From assembly GCA_913057645.1 (NCBI GenBank), contig CAJXOU010000007.1:1-64000 (forward strand): a DNA stretch of 64,000 nucleotides. The letters are read 5' to 3'. This DNA comes from an uncultured Rhodobiaceae bacterium. Lineage in GTDB: Bacteria > Pseudomonadota > Alphaproteobacteria > Parvibaculales > Parvibaculaceae. Both the position numbers and the translations under genes were made by a program. Below the pieces are notes generated by a model. It saw only the letters and a list, made by a program, of their open reading frames with translations, made no database searches and was not told where the DNA came from. This document shows, one piece after another, positions 46,863-56,670 of this stretch. Each line of letters begins with the position of its first letter. The first letter of the stretch is position 1.

Positions 46863-47486
46863 TCAATGTCCACCTGCTTCATCGCCCCATACCTGCTCGA
46901 GCCGTTCGTCGCGTCCGCAGCTCCAGCGGTAGAAGGTGTAGCGGTTCGGATTCTTCATGTAGTAGTCCTGGTGATACTTCTCGGCGGGGTAGAAGGGAGC
47001 CGCCTCGAATATCCCGGTTACAATCGGTTGCGAAAAGCGGTCGGATGCCTCCAGTTCCGCTTTCGATCTTTCGGCGAGTTCCTTCTGCTCTTCGTTCAGA
47101 TAGAAGATCGCGCTGCTGTATTGGGAGCCGGTGTCGCAGAACTGCGCGTTCTTGCGGAACGGGTCGATGTTCCGCCAGAAGACATGCAGCAATTCCTCAT
47201 AGCTCACCTTTGACGGGTCGTAGACGATCTTCACGGATTCGATGTGGCCGGTACCGCCCGCCGACACTTCTTCGTAGCTCGGGTTCGCCGTTGTTCCGCC
47301 GGTATAACCGGAGGTGGTGCTGATGACGCCTTCGGTCTTGTCGAAGGGCGGTTCCATGCACCAGAAGCAGCCGCCAGCGAAGATCGCGACGGCGGTGCCT
47401 TCCTCGCCGGGGGGCTGGGCGCCTGCGCTTCCGGTGCCTGCAAAGGCAATCAGCGCAAGAGCGAACGAGAAAACAAACCGCTTCAA
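46863..47486 (-). CDS. msrA: Peptide methionine (S)-S-oxide reductase MsrA, exported
   Basis: 207 residues from TTG 47486, chosen because AAGGAG lies 8 nt upstream and a Sec signal starts there ([22 protein letters not shown]). ATG 47561 is also in frame. The MsrA catalytic block is [14 protein letters not shown], followed by [24 protein letters not shown] and TGSQYSS. With MsrB it would repair oxidised methionines in envelope proteins. Confidence 0.94.
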   Translation of the reverse strand: MKRFVFSFALALIAFAGTGSAGAQPPGEEGTAVAIFAGGCFWCMEPPFDKTEGVISTTSGYTGGTTANPSYEEVSAGGTGHIESVKIVYDPSKVSYEELLHVFWRNIDPFRKNAQFCDTGSQYSSAIFYLNEEQKELAERSKAELEASDRFSQPIVTGIFEAAPFYPAEKYHQDYYMKNPNRYTFYRWSCGRDERLEQVWGDEAGGH

Positions 47487-47669
47487 AATCCGGACTCCTT
47501 CTTTCCTCTCCGTGCCCCGCCATGTGGCCTTGTCAGGAATGTAGGTCGAAAACACCGCCATTGCCTTTCACTTCAAGGTCACGTCTTTGCGAGCGGGCCG
47601 GGCGTCAATCCCACATGGACGCGAGGGGCTTGGGGGTCTAGCATTGTGCTGCCTTGGGAGGGGCAGAAG

Positions 47670-48467
47670 ATGGGCGTTTCGGCGGAGAATTCGGCTGTTA
47701 TTCATGCGGATGGCGTGGCTCCGGTCATCCGGCGCATCAGGGCGGATGAGCCCTGGCGCTGGCTCGAAGCGGGATGGGCCGATCTGCGCGCCGTTCCTGC
47801 GATCAGCCTCGCCTATGGGTTCGTCTTTCTGTCCGTTTCGCTTTCGCTCGCCGGACTTCTCTTCTTTTCCGGGTTGAGCGCACTGTTGCCCGTTTTTGCC
47901 GCCGGCTTCCTTCTGCTGGGGCCGCTGCTCGCCGTCGGTCTCTACGAGGCGAGCCGCCGTCTCGAACAGGGTGCGCCGGTCCGGCTTGCCGACGTTCTTT
48001 TCGTTTCGAGCCGCAACCTGACGCAGCTTGCGCTTGTCGGCGCCATGCTCGCAGGCGCAATGATCGTCTGGCTGCAGATCGCGGGCTGGCTTTTCGCGCT
48101 TTTCTTCGGCCCGATCGGTATTCCGCCCCTGTCCGAGTTCGCGCCCCTTCTCCTTCTCAGCCCGCGCGGGCTCGCCCTCCTCGTCATCGGTACAGCGGCA
48201 GGCGGCATCATCGCCTTCGCCGTCTTTGCGATGTCGGCGATTTCCGTACCGCTTCTTCTGGCCCGGGATGTCGATGCGGTGACGGCCGTACTCGCGAGCG
48301 TTCGTGCGGTGCGCGAGAATTTCTGGACCATGCTGCTCTGGGCGTGGATCGTCGCCTTGCTCACGGCCTTCGGGATCGCGACGTGGTTTCTGGGGCTGGC
48401 AGTGATCTTTCCGCTGCTCGGCCATGCGACCTGGCATGCGCAGCGCGCGCTCGTGGCGGACGCCTAG
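47670..48467 (+). CDS. DUF2189 multi-span membrane protein
   Basis: 265 residues from ATG 47670. Six or so predicted membrane helices (AISLAYGFVFLSVSL, ALLPVFAAGFLLLGPLLAVGLY, LALVGAMLAGAMIVWLQ, and others). Conserved EPWRWLEAGWADLRAVP opening and VPLLLARDVDAVTAV near 190 are typical of DUF2189. Often found beside cytochrome oxidase genes; function unknown. Its stop overlaps that of the convergent ccoS. Confidence 0.88.
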   Translation: MGVSAENSAVIHADGVAPVIRRIRADEPWRWLEAGWADLRAVPAISLAYGFVFLSVSLSLAGLLFFSGLSALLPVFAAGFLLLGPLLAVGLYEASRRLEQGAPVRLADVLFVSSRNLTQLALVGAMLAGAMIVWLQIAGWLFALFFGPIGIPPLSEFAPLLLLSPRGLALLVIGTAAGGIIAFAVFAMSAISVPLLLARDVDAVTAVLASVRAVRENFWTMLLWAWIVALLTAFGIATWFLGLAVIFPLLGHATWHAQRALVADA

Positions 48468-48631
48468 TCCTTCCTCTCGTCCTGTTCCGGTTCGTTCTCG
48501 TCGAAGAGAATGCGCTCCGCCGCGCCTTCCAGATCGTCATACTGCCCGGTCCTCAGAGACCAGAGAAAGCCGATGAGTCCGAGAAGCCCGAGCAGCAGTG
48601 CGGCCGGTACGAGGAAGATCAGGATGTTCAT
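48464..48631 (-). CDS. ccoS: Cytochrome oxidase maturation protein CcoS
   Basis: 55 residues: MNILIFLVPAALLLGLLG, one membrane helix, then FLWSLRTGQYDDLEGAAERIL, the diagnostic CcoS motif. It is needed for cofactor insertion in cbb3 oxidase. ATG 48631 overlaps the ccoI stop by 4 nt. Its TAG (48466-48464) overlaps the TAG of the convergent DUF2189 gene. Confidence 0.93.
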   Translation of the reverse strand: MNILIFLVPAALLLGLLGLIGFLWSLRTGQYDDLEGAAERILFDENEPEQDERKD

Positions 48632-50829
48632 CGCCGCGCGCCGAGATTGAGCCGCAGTGAATTCAGCGTCACCGTGATCGACGAGCTCGACATGGCGATG
48701 GCGGCGACAAGCGGCGTCACGAAGCCTGCTACCGCCAGCGGTACGGCGACCGCATTGTAGGCAAGCGCCAGGCCGAAATTCTCGAAGACAAGCCGTCGAG
48801 ACTTCCGGGCGACGTCCACGGCTTCCACGATGGGGGCAAGCAGCGCGCCCTGGAAGATGAAGTCTGCGGCCGTCTGGCTCACATCGGCCGCGTCCGCGGG
48901 GGAGAGCGACACATGAGCCGCGCGGAGTGCAGGCGCATCGTTCAGTCCGTCGCCGATCATGGCTACCTTGCGGCCCTCAGTGGCGAGTTCTTCAAGGCGT
49001 TCGATCTTGGCGCCCGGCCGCGCGCCTGCGCGCCACTCGGTGATGCCCAGTTCCTCGGCGAGTTTGCGCACCGCCGGTTCGCGGTCGCCGGAGAGAAGTT
49101 CGATCGCGAAACCGCGGGCGCGCAGCGCCGCAACCGTTTCCTTCGCATCGCTGCGGGGCGTATCCTCGAAACGGAAGCAGACCGGTGCGGCATCGCCCCG
49201 CTTCAGCCATAGCTCGGAACCGGCATGCGAAGAACTTGTCGGTGCCCCGGTGAAGTCGGCATTGCCGAGCCGGACCATGTCGTCGCCGAGCCGGGCTTCG
49301 AGCCCCATGCCGGGCACTTCATTGACGTCTTTCAGAACCGGACGCGTCAGCGCGCCGCCCTGTGCTGCCAGCGCGACGGCAAGCGGGTGACGGCTTGACG
49401 ATGCGAGCGCGACACCCAGCGCAAGATCGGCGCGGTCGAGGTCGTCCTTGTTGACGAGGTGCGGGCGGCCAAGCGTCAGTGTGCCCGTCTTGTCGAAAAC
49501 GATGGTATCGGCCTGCGCCAGCCGTTCCAGGCCATCCGGCGCCTTCACCAGTACGCCCTGCCGGGTAAGCCGCCCCGTTGCGACGACCTGCACCACGGGC
49601 ACGGCAAGTCCGAGTGCACAGGGGCAGGTGATGATCAGGACGGCGATGGCGTGCGTCAGCGCGGTTTCCCAATGTGCGTCGAGCGCGAACCAGAGGGTCA
49701 GTGTGGCTGCCGCCATCAGGTGCACGGCGGGCGAATAGATCCGCGCCGCACGGTCGGCGATCCGTACATACCGGGCGCGTCCCTGTTCGGCCGATTCCAT
49801 CAGACGCACGATCTCGGCGAGGAGGGAATCGTCGTCGCGCTTCGTCACGGTTATGATGAGCGGAGCGCCGAGATTGAGCGTACCCGCAAAAACGGGCGCG
49901 CCGGGCCTGACCGTTTCGGGAAGGCTTTCGCCGGTGACAAGACTGGTGTCGATCTCGCTCGTTCCGCTCATCACTTCACCGTCGGCGGGAACGCGTGCGC
50001 CCGCGACGACGAGGACGCGCATGCCGGGCTCGAGATTTTCCACTGCAATGGAACGCTGCGCACCGTCGGGCGCGAGCAGGGTCGCGGCGGTGGCGCGGAG
50101 CCCAAGCAGGTTCTCTGCCGCCGAACATGCCTTTGCGCGGGCCTGCACGTCGAGATAACGGCCAATCAGCAGGAAGAAGAGAAGCGTCACGCTGGCGTCG
50201 AAATAGACGTGGCGCGCGTTCACGATGGTCTGCACGAGGCTCATCGTCGTCGCGAGGATGACAGCGAGCGCGATCGGCACATCCATGTTCATCGTTCCGG
50301 CGCGGAGCGCCTTCAACGCCGAACGGAAGAAGGGTTGTCCGGCATAGGCAATCGCCGGAAGCGCGATCAGGGCGGAGATCCAGTGGAAGAAGCTGCGGGT
50401 TGTCTCGTCCATGTCGGTGACGAGGCCGGACCAGACGGAGACCGAGACCAGCATGACGTTCGCCGCAGCGAAGCCTGCGACTCCGAGCGCCCTGAGCAGC
50501 GAGCGGCCCTCGCGTTCGTCCAGTGTGCCGAGAAGTTTCGGATCGAAGGGGACGGCGGTGAAGCCCGTCGCGGCGAGCTTCCGCAGGATGGCGTCCGCCC
50601 TGAGCGCGGCAGGATCCCAACGCACGGCAACGCGCTTCGTCGAAAGATTGGCGCGCGCATAGGAAACTCCCGAAAGATCCTTCAGTGCGCCTTCCACCTT
50701 GCGCAGGCACCCGGCGCAATGCATGCCGGCCACGACCAGGTCGAGGCGGGCTTCTCCATCCTGCGTCTCTCGCACGAAGAGATCAGGGTCGATCCCGGGC
50801 CTTTCCTCCGTGGCCGCCGCCTCAGTCAT
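48628..50829 (-). CDS. ccoI: Copper-translocating P-type ATPase CcoI/FixI
   Basis: 733 residues. N-terminal heavy-metal domain with GMHCAGC near 35-41, eight predicted membrane helices, TGES near 297, CPC motif TCPCALGLAVP near 400, DKTGTLTLG near 445 (phosphorylated Asp) and GDGLNDAPALR near 632. It exports Cu for assembly of the CuB site of cbb3 oxidase. It lies between ccoH and ccoS with 4-nt overlaps on both sides. Confidence 0.96.
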   Translation of the reverse strand: MTEAAATEERPGIDPDLFVRETQDGEARLDLVVAGMHCAGCLRKVEGALKDLSGVSYARANLSTKRVAVRWDPAALRADAILRKLAATGFTAVPFDPKLLGTLDEREGRSLLRALGVAGFAAANVMLVSVSVWSGLVTDMDETTRSFFHWISALIALPAIAYAGQPFFRSALKALRAGTMNMDVPIALAVILATTMSLVQTIVNARHVYFDASVTLLFFLLIGRYLDVQARAKACSAAENLLGLRATAATLLAPDGAQRSIAVENLEPGMRVLVVAGARVPADGEVMSGTSEIDTSLVTGESLPETVRPGAPVFAGTLNLGAPLIITVTKRDDDSLLAEIVRLMESAEQGRARYVRIADRAARIYSPAVHLMAAATLTLWFALDAHWETALTHAIAVLIITCPCALGLAVPVVQVVATGRLTRQGVLVKAPDGLERLAQADTIVFDKTGTLTLGRPHLVNKDDLDRADLALGVALASSSRHPLAVALAAQGGALTRPVLKDVNEVPGMGLEARLGDDMVRLGNADFTGAPTSSSHAGSELWLKRGDAAPVCFRFEDTPRSDAKETVAALRARGFAIELLSGDREPAVRKLAEELGITEWRAGARPGAKIERLEELATEGRKVAMIGDGLNDAPALRAAHVSLSPADAADVSQTAADFIFQGALLAPIVEAVDVARKSRRLVFENFGLALAYNAVAVPLAVAGFVTPLVAAIAMSSSSITVTLNSLRLNLGARR

Positions 50830-51377
50830 GTGTTCCCCCAGGCATGCGTGACGACACGCTTTTCGTCGACATAGGTTTCGCCCCGGGGGCCGGTCGCGGC
50901 GATACGTACCTGCCAGTTGCCGGTGCCGGCGAGGGAAAAGAGGCCTTCATAGGTGCCCGGCGCGGTTTCTCTCAGCATGCTGCGGCTGTCTTCGCCCGAC
51001 ACGACGGGACGCCAGAAAGTACCCCGCACCGACAGACCTTCGACCGGCCGTCCCTCTGAATCGGCGAATGTCACGCTGAGGACGGTGCTGTGTCCTTTTC
51101 CGGTTTCCGGCCCGGGAAGCACGCGCGTTTCGATTCCCGCGCTCCAGCCGAGCTCCTTCTGCGCTTCCATGCGCTCGATCACGTGGTTGTAGGCGCGGCC
51201 CTTCTGATAGGCTCCCTCTACTTCCACGCCATCGAATGTGGACAGGGCCCGGTAGACCATCAGGCCGTTGACCCCGAACACAATGGCGAAAAAGAGCACG
51301 AAACCTCCCAGCACGCGTCGGCCGGTGATCGTGCCGAAGCGGGTGGAGGGTCTGAAGTCGCTGTCGCCGGTGTTCAT
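50826..51377 (-). CDS. ccoH: CcoH/FixH family assembly protein
   Basis: 183 residues. Single N-terminal membrane helix (LGGFVLFFAIVFGVNGLMVY), then FDGVEVEGAYQKGRAYN, a block typical of FixH, and a periplasmic Ig-like domain ending WQVRIAATGPRGETY. Required for stable cbb3 complex formation. 4-nt overlaps with ccoG and ccoI. Confidence 0.93.
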   Translation of the reverse strand: MNTGDSDFRPSTRFGTITGRRVLGGFVLFFAIVFGVNGLMVYRALSTFDGVEVEGAYQKGRAYNHVIERMEAQKELGWSAGIETRVLPGPETGKGHSTVLSVTFADSEGRPVEGLSVRGTFWRPVVSGEDSRSMLRETAPGTYEGLFSLAGTGNWQVRIAATGPRGETYVDEKRVVTHAWGNT

Positions 51378-52909
51378 TGCTTGGGTCCGCGGAAGCTTGT
51401 CGACCTGGTCGCTATCTTGCCGGACTCGATGTCGGTCACGACGAAGGTCATGTCCGCTTCGCCGCCGTTGAGTGCGTCCAGGCGTTCGGACGGCAGACTG
51501 ACGAAGAATCGGGCGTTGGCAAGCATGTCGGCTTCCACGACGATGGTTGTTTCGTCTTCGTTGCCAAGTGACGGCCGGGTCAGTATAGCGCCGTCCAGCC
51601 CTTCGAGCGAAATCCGGTAGGTGCGCGCCGAATGCTCCTTGTTGACGATCTTCACCTGATATCCGTTCCGGATCGAGCCGTCGGAAAGCGTCACGAAAAG
51701 AGGATTGCGGTCGGCCAGCACGCTGACGTCGAGCGTCGAGCGGTTGGCGAGCGCGACAACCATGATGGCGGCGACGAGAGCGAGGGCAGCCGCATAGAGA
51801 ATGGTGCGAGGACGCACGATATCGAGACGCGGGCTCTCGCCCATGCGGCGGCGTTCCTGGTTGCGGAACGTATCATAGGCGATAAGGCCGCGTGGCCGTT
51901 CGACACGGTCCATGATCTCGTCGCAGGCGTCGATGCAGAGCGCACACTGGATGCATTCGAGCTGCATGCCGTCCCTGATATCGATGCCCATGGGGCAGGC
52001 GGCGACGCATTGCCCGCAGTCGATACAGTCACCCCGTCCCTCCCAGCTCGTGCCCTTCTTGTGGGGGCCGCGCGTTTCGCCGCGATCCTCCTTGTAGCTG
52101 ACCAGAAGTGAATCTTCGTCGAACATCGCTCCCTGGATGCGCGGCCAGGGGCACATGTAGATGCAGACCTGTTCGCGGGCGATGCCGCCGAGCGTATAGG
52201 TCGTCGCCGTGAAGAGCCCAATGAAGAGATAGGCGGCGGCAGGCGCCTCGAAGGAGAGAAGCTCGCCCGCCAGTGTCGGTGCATCGGCGAAATAGAAGAC
52301 CCAGGCGCCGCCTGTCGCCACGGCAATCAGGAGCCACACGAAGTGCTTCGCCGCTTTCCGGGCGAGTTTTCCCGCGCTCCAGGGCGACTTGTCGAGGCGG
52401 ATGCGTTTTGCCCGGTCGCCCTCGATGAAACGTTCGACATGGATGAAGAGATCTGTCCAGACCGTTTGCGGGCAGGCGTAGCCGCACCAGACGCGACCCG
52501 CGATGCTCGTCACCAGAAAGAGACCGAGGGAGGCGAGGATCAGAAGTCCGGTGACGTAGTAGAATTCCTGCGGCCAGATTTCGAGGAAGAAGAAGTAAAA
52601 GCGCCGCGAGGGGAAATCGAGCAGCACTGCCTGGTCGGGAAGTCCAGGTCCCCGGTCCCAGCGCAGCCAGGGCGTCACGTAGTAGACCGCCAGCGTCACC
52701 ACCATCACCAGCCATTTCAGGCGGCGGAAGATGCCGTGCACGAGCTTGGGATAGACCTTGACCCGGCTTGCATAGAGGGGCCGGTTCCTTTCCGAATTGA
52801 CGGCGGTGTAGCGCTCGCCTTCGTCGCCATGCGGATCGGTATTGCCGTGCGTCGCCGCCTGCGCGGCTTCGCGCGCCAGACGTTCGAGGCTGGTAACGGT
52901 CTCGGTCAT
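51374..52909 (-). CDS. ccoG: Cytochrome oxidase accessory protein CcoG (RdxA/FixG)
   Basis: 511 residues. Four or five membrane helices and two 4Fe-4S ferredoxin clusters: CIDCGQCVAACP near 289-300 and CIQCALCIDACDE near 311-323, plus CGYACPQTVW near 157. The C-terminal half is an Ig-like periplasmic domain. Known CcoG proteins reduce copper for delivery to cbb3 oxidase. It is 68 nt downstream of ccoP. Confidence 0.96.
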   Translation of the reverse strand: MTETVTSLERLAREAAQAATHGNTDPHGDEGERYTAVNSERNRPLYASRVKVYPKLVHGIFRRLKWLVMVVTLAVYYVTPWLRWDRGPGLPDQAVLLDFPSRRFYFFFLEIWPQEFYYVTGLLILASLGLFLVTSIAGRVWCGYACPQTVWTDLFIHVERFIEGDRAKRIRLDKSPWSAGKLARKAAKHFVWLLIAVATGGAWVFYFADAPTLAGELLSFEAPAAAYLFIGLFTATTYTLGGIAREQVCIYMCPWPRIQGAMFDEDSLLVSYKEDRGETRGPHKKGTSWEGRGDCIDCGQCVAACPMGIDIRDGMQLECIQCALCIDACDEIMDRVERPRGLIAYDTFRNQERRRMGESPRLDIVRPRTILYAAALALVAAIMVVALANRSTLDVSVLADRNPLFVTLSDGSIRNGYQVKIVNKEHSARTYRISLEGLDGAILTRPSLGNEDETTIVVEADMLANARFFVSLPSERLDALNGGEADMTFVVTDIESGKIATRSTSFRGPKQ

Positions 52910-52977
52910 TCAGATACTCGAAATATTGACGGGCGGGATGCGCCGCACCCCGCCCGCCAAAACAGCAGTCGTGGTGC

Positions 52978-53859
52978 CTACTCGCCGCCGCCCAGTGTGT
53001 ACACGTAGAGAGTCAGCGCGTTGATCGTGCCTTCATCAAGGCGTTCACCCCAAGCTGGCATGACGCCGCTGCGTCCGTTTGACACGGTTTCGACGATGGC
53101 CGCCTTGTCGCCGCCATAGAGCCAGATGGCATCGGTCAGGTCGGGTGCGCCGAGTTCCTGGTTGCCTTTGCCGGCCTCGCCGTGACAGGCGACGCACTGG
53201 CTCTGGAAAACATCCGCGCCCCGTGAGACCGCGTCGGCATTTTCACTGCGGCCCGACAGCGACAGGACATATTCGGCGACATCCGAGACTTCGGCGCGGC
53301 TCAGAATGCCGTCTCGGCCATAGGCCATCATGATGTTGACGCGCGTGTCGTCATCGGCGTCCCAGCGGATTCCGTGTTGGAGCGTCGTGTGAATGTCGTC
53401 GAGCGTGCCGCCCCAGAGCCATTCGTCGTCATTGAGATTCGGAAAACCCTTCGACCCTTGCGCGCCGGAGCCGTGACAGGGGGCACAGTTGTCGCCGAAG
53501 GCGGCCCGGCCGGCGCCAAGCGCGACTTCCATGAGGCCGGGATCGGCGGCAATTTCCTGAAGAGGTGTCGTCGCGACCTTCTGCATCGTGTCGGCTCGGC
53601 CTGCGGCGATCGCCTCTATTTCGCCCGAGACGACGTCGCGCTGTTCGTAGCCGATCACACCCTTGGTGTAGGTCCAGCCGTCGAGCGAGAGATAGGGCCA
53701 GGCCGGCATCACCACCCAGTAGACGGCGGCCCAGACGCAGGTCGCGTAGAAGGTGTAGATCCACCACTTCGGCAATGGATTGTTGAGTTCGCGGATACCG
53801 TCCCAGCTATGGCCGGTCGTCTCGACGCCGGTCACCTCGTCCTTGTGCTTTTCGCTCAT
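52978..53859 (-). CDS. ccoP: cbb3-type cytochrome c oxidase subunit III, dihaem CcoP
   Basis: 293 residues. N-terminal membrane helix after GIRELNNPLPKWWIYTFYATCVWAAVYW-like sequence, then two class I cytochrome c domains with CAPCHG (near 131) and CVACHG (near 223). It passes electrons from the bc1 complex to CcoO/CcoN. ATGA overlap with ccoQ. Confidence 0.97.
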   Translation of the reverse strand: MSEKHKDEVTGVETTGHSWDGIRELNNPLPKWWIYTFYATCVWAAVYWVVMPAWPYLSLDGWTYTKGVIGYEQRDVVSGEIEAIAAGRADTMQKVATTPLQEIAADPGLMEVALGAGRAAFGDNCAPCHGSGAQGSKGFPNLNDDEWLWGGTLDDIHTTLQHGIRWDADDDTRVNIMMAYGRDGILSRAEVSDVAEYVLSLSGRSENADAVSRGADVFQSQCVACHGEAGKGNQELGAPDLTDAIWLYGGDKAAIVETVSNGRSGVMPAWGERLDEGTINALTLYVYTLGGGE

Positions 53860-54059
53860 TCTCCGGTCTCCGTATCCTTCTTTCCGCTGTCCTCGGGTTC
53901 CTTGTCCTCGAGAGGCAGCTTCGCCATGCGGTCGAATTTCTTCTTGTTCGACGGCCAGAGGGCATAAGCCAGCACGACGGCGAAGAGCACCACCATGAGG
54001 ATCAGACCGCCCGTCCCGAACCAGGTTCTCACCAGCGAATAGGTCGTCTCGCTATCCAA
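53856..54059 (-). CDS. ccoQ: cbb3-type oxidase subunit CcoQ
   Basis: 67 residues, one membrane helix (LILMVVLFAVVLAYALWPSNKKKFD), then a charged tail rich in Glu/Asp/Lys. The position between ccoO and ccoP and the ALWP-x-NKKKFD motif identify it. It stabilises CcoP in the complex. Confidence 0.93.
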   Translation of the reverse strand: MDSETTYSLVRTWFGTGGLILMVVLFAVVLAYALWPSNKKKFDRMAKLPLEDKEPEDSGKKDTETGE

Positions 54060-54070
54060 GGCTCATGCTC

Positions 54071-54802
54071 CTATTGCGTGAAGTCGGTGTTCTCGTAGGC
54101 GTTGAAGTCCACGAGCGTGCCGAGCATCTGGAGATAGGCGACAAGAGCGTCGAGTTCGGAGATCGTCTTCGGGTTGCCGTCGAAGTCGCGGGCCACCGCT
54201 TTCGGATACCGCTGCATCAGGCCCTCCGTATCGGCGTCGGGTGTGGCCTGCGCCTCGAGATCGGCGCGGGCGTTCTCGATCTCTTCGTCCGAGTAAGGCA
54301 CACCGGCGGCGGCAAGCGCTCTCAACCCGCCTTCGATGTTGCGGTAGTCGAGTGGCGTCTGCGCGAGGAAGGGGTAGCCCGGCATGACGGATTCCGGCAC
54401 CACGGCGCGCGGATCTTCCATGTGCAGCCTGTGCCATTCATCGGAGTACTTGCCGCCGACACGGGCGAGGTCGGGGCCTGTGCGCTTCGACCCCCACTGG
54501 AAGGGATGGTCGTACTTGCTTTCGGCCGCCAGGGAGTAGTGCCCGTAGCGTTCCACTTCCGAGCGAAGCGAACGCACCATCTGGCTGTGGCAGTTGTAGC
54601 AGCCTTCGCGGATATAGATGTTGCGGCCCGCAAGTTCGAGCGGGCTGTAGGGGCGCACACCCTTCACGTCCTCGATCGTGCTCTTGATCAGGAAGGTCGG
54701 CACGATCTCGACGAGGCCGCCGATGGCGACGACGATGAGCGTCAGGACGAGCAGAAGGATCGAATTCTTCTCGATCGTCGCGTGGGAAAACTTCTTTGCC
54801 AT
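54071..54802 (-). CDS. ccoO: cbb3-type cytochrome c oxidase subunit II, CcoO
   Basis: 243 residues from ATG 54802, with GAGGAG 8 nt upstream. One N-terminal membrane helix, then a mono-haem cytochrome c with [13 protein letters not shown] near 70-82, [19 protein letters not shown] and [13 protein letters not shown] (Met ligand). Membrane-anchored, facing the periplasm. Confidence 0.97.
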   Translation of the reverse strand: MAKKFSHATIEKNSILLLVLTLIVVAIGGLVEIVPTFLIKSTIEDVKGVRPYSPLELAGRNIYIREGCYNCHSQMVRSLRSEVERYGHYSLAAESKYDHPFQWGSKRTGPDLARVGGKYSDEWHRLHMEDPRAVVPESVMPGYPFLAQTPLDYRNIEGGLRALAAAGVPYSDEEIENARADLEAQATPDADTEGLMQRYPKAVARDFDGNPKTISELDALVAYLQMLGTLVDFNAYENTDFTQ

Positions 54803-54813
54803 GATCCAGCTCC

Positions 54814-56490
54814 TCACTCGGCCGGTTGCAGCGTGGCGCCGGCGGGCGCTGAGGCGGGAAGGGGCTCGCTCTCGCGGACGCGGCCCTTGATGGTCATCCA
54901 GCAGTTGTAGACCATGATCAGGGCACCGGTGAGGAAGAGCACGCCGCCCAGCGCACGGATGACGTAGAAGGGATGCATCGCCTCGACCGTTTCCGCGAAG
55001 GAATATTCGAGGAAGCCCTGTGCGTCATAGGCCCGCCACATCAGCCCTTGCAGGATGCCCGACACCCACATCGCCGTGATGTAGAGCACGATGCCGATGG
55101 TCGCGATCCAGAAGTGCCAGCTGACCAGCGCGAGCGAGTAAAGCCGCTCGCGCTTCCACAGCCAGGGAATCATGCAATAGATCGCGCCAAAGGAAATGAA
55201 GCCGACCCAGCCGAGTGCACCGGAATGCACGTGTCCGATGGTCCAGTCGGTGTAGTGGGAAAGCGAGTTCACCGCCTTCACCGACATCACCGGGCCTTCG
55301 AAGGTCGACATGCCGTAGAAGGCGACCGAGACGACGAGCATGCGGATAACGGGGTCCGTGCGCAGCTTGTCCCAGGCGCCCGACAGCGTCATCAGGCCGT
55401 TGATCATGCCGCCCCAGGACGGCATCCACAGCATGATCGAGAAAGTCATGCCGAGGGTCTGCGCCCAGTCGGGCAGCGCCGTGAAGTGCAGGTGATGCGG
55501 GCCTGCCCAGATATAGATGAAGATCAGCGACCAGAAATGGACGATGGACAGCCGGTAGGAATAGACCGGCCTCTCGGCGCGCTTCGGGATGAAGTAGTAC
55601 ATCATGCCGAGGAAGCCCGCCGTCAGGAAAAAGCCCACGGCGTTGTGGCCGTACCACCACTGGATCAGCGCGTCCTGCACGCCGGGGAAGAGCGCGTAGC
55701 TCTTCGACGAGGTCCAGGTCTCCGGGATCGCGAGGTTGTTGCCGATGTGGAGCATCGCGATCGTCACGATGAAGGCGAGGTAGAACCAGTTCGCCACGTA
55801 GATGTGCGGTTCCTTGCGCTTCGCGAGCGTCGCCAGGAAGACGATCAGGTAGACCACCCAGACGATGGTGAGCCAGATATCGGCGTACCATTCGGGTTCG
55901 GCATATTCCTTCGACTGGGTCACGCCCATCAGGTAGCCGGTTGCCGCGATCACGATGAAGAGCTGGTAGCCCCAGAAGACGAACCAGGGTGCGATGTCGC
56001 CCGCGAGCCGTGTGCGCGAGGTCCGCTGCACCACGTAGAACGAGGTTGCGATGAGCGCGTTGCCGCCGAAGGCGAAGATCACCGCCGAGGTATGAAGCGG
56101 CCGAAGGCGTCCGAAATTCGTGAAGGCGGTGTCGAGGTTCAGGAACGGAAAGGCGAGCTGGAAGGCGATCACCACGCCGACTAGAAAGCCCGCCACGCCC
56201 CAGAAGAGCGTCGCGATGGCGCCGGCCTTGACCACGCCGTCGCTGTAGCCGGCGCCGTCATCCGTCACCTGGCCGTGGGTCACGTTGAAGTGGCGCTGTC
56301 CGAGCGCCATGACGCCCGCCAGGAAGGCGAAGACGAAGAACCATGCATGAACAGCCATGGGCGCGTCCTGCGCCTTGGCCGCGACGGCGATGAAGAGAAT
56401 TGCCCCGGCGATGAGCGCCCCTGCGACGGCCCATGCAGCAGACGTCATCGTGCCGGGAGGAGTTGCACCCGGCGCGCTTGAAACCGCCAT
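54814..56490 (-). CDS. ccoN: cbb3-type cytochrome c oxidase catalytic subunit I, CcoN
   Basis: 558 residues, about 13-14 membrane helices with an extra N-terminal pair. Haem-copper ligands are visible: [27 protein letters not shown] and [11 protein letters not shown]. It reduces oxygen to water at high affinity with proton pumping. First gene of ccoNOQP-GHIS. AAGGA lies 9 nt upstream of the ATG. No clear FNR/FixK palindrome is seen in the 180 nt before it. Confidence 0.98.
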   Translation of the reverse strand: MAVSSAPGATPPGTMTSAAWAVAGALIAGAILFIAVAAKAQDAPMAVHAWFFVFAFLAGVMALGQRHFNVTHGQVTDDGAGYSDGVVKAGAIATLFWGVAGFLVGVVIAFQLAFPFLNLDTAFTNFGRLRPLHTSAVIFAFGGNALIATSFYVVQRTSRTRLAGDIAPWFVFWGYQLFIVIAATGYLMGVTQSKEYAEPEWYADIWLTIVWVVYLIVFLATLAKRKEPHIYVANWFYLAFIVTIAMLHIGNNLAIPETWTSSKSYALFPGVQDALIQWWYGHNAVGFFLTAGFLGMMYYFIPKRAERPVYSYRLSIVHFWSLIFIYIWAGPHHLHFTALPDWAQTLGMTFSIMLWMPSWGGMINGLMTLSGAWDKLRTDPVIRMLVVSVAFYGMSTFEGPVMSVKAVNSLSHYTDWTIGHVHSGALGWVGFISFGAIYCMIPWLWKRERLYSLALVSWHFWIATIGIVLYITAMWVSGILQGLMWRAYDAQGFLEYSFAETVEAMHPFYVIRALGGVLFLTGALIMVYNCWMTIKGRVRESEPLPASAPAGATLQPAE

Positions 56491-56670
56491 ATCCCAATAT
56501 CCTTATATGCGTTGCCTTCATACTGGGAATGGCGGGACCCCGTTCGTTTGCTGCTCCGGCCCCCGATTCACCACCAGCGCTATAACCTTAGCACTTGTGC
56601 GGATAAGGCGGTACCGGCCAGCTTGCCGCGCTGCAAAATGTCACATCCAGAGTCACACCAGCGATCTCGT

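Noticed and set aside
56491-56670. Possible FNR/FixK site TTGTGCGGATAA upstream of ccoN
   Set aside because: Its length and half sites do not fit TTGAT-N4-ATCAA; no credible anaerobox was found although the operon would be expected to have one.
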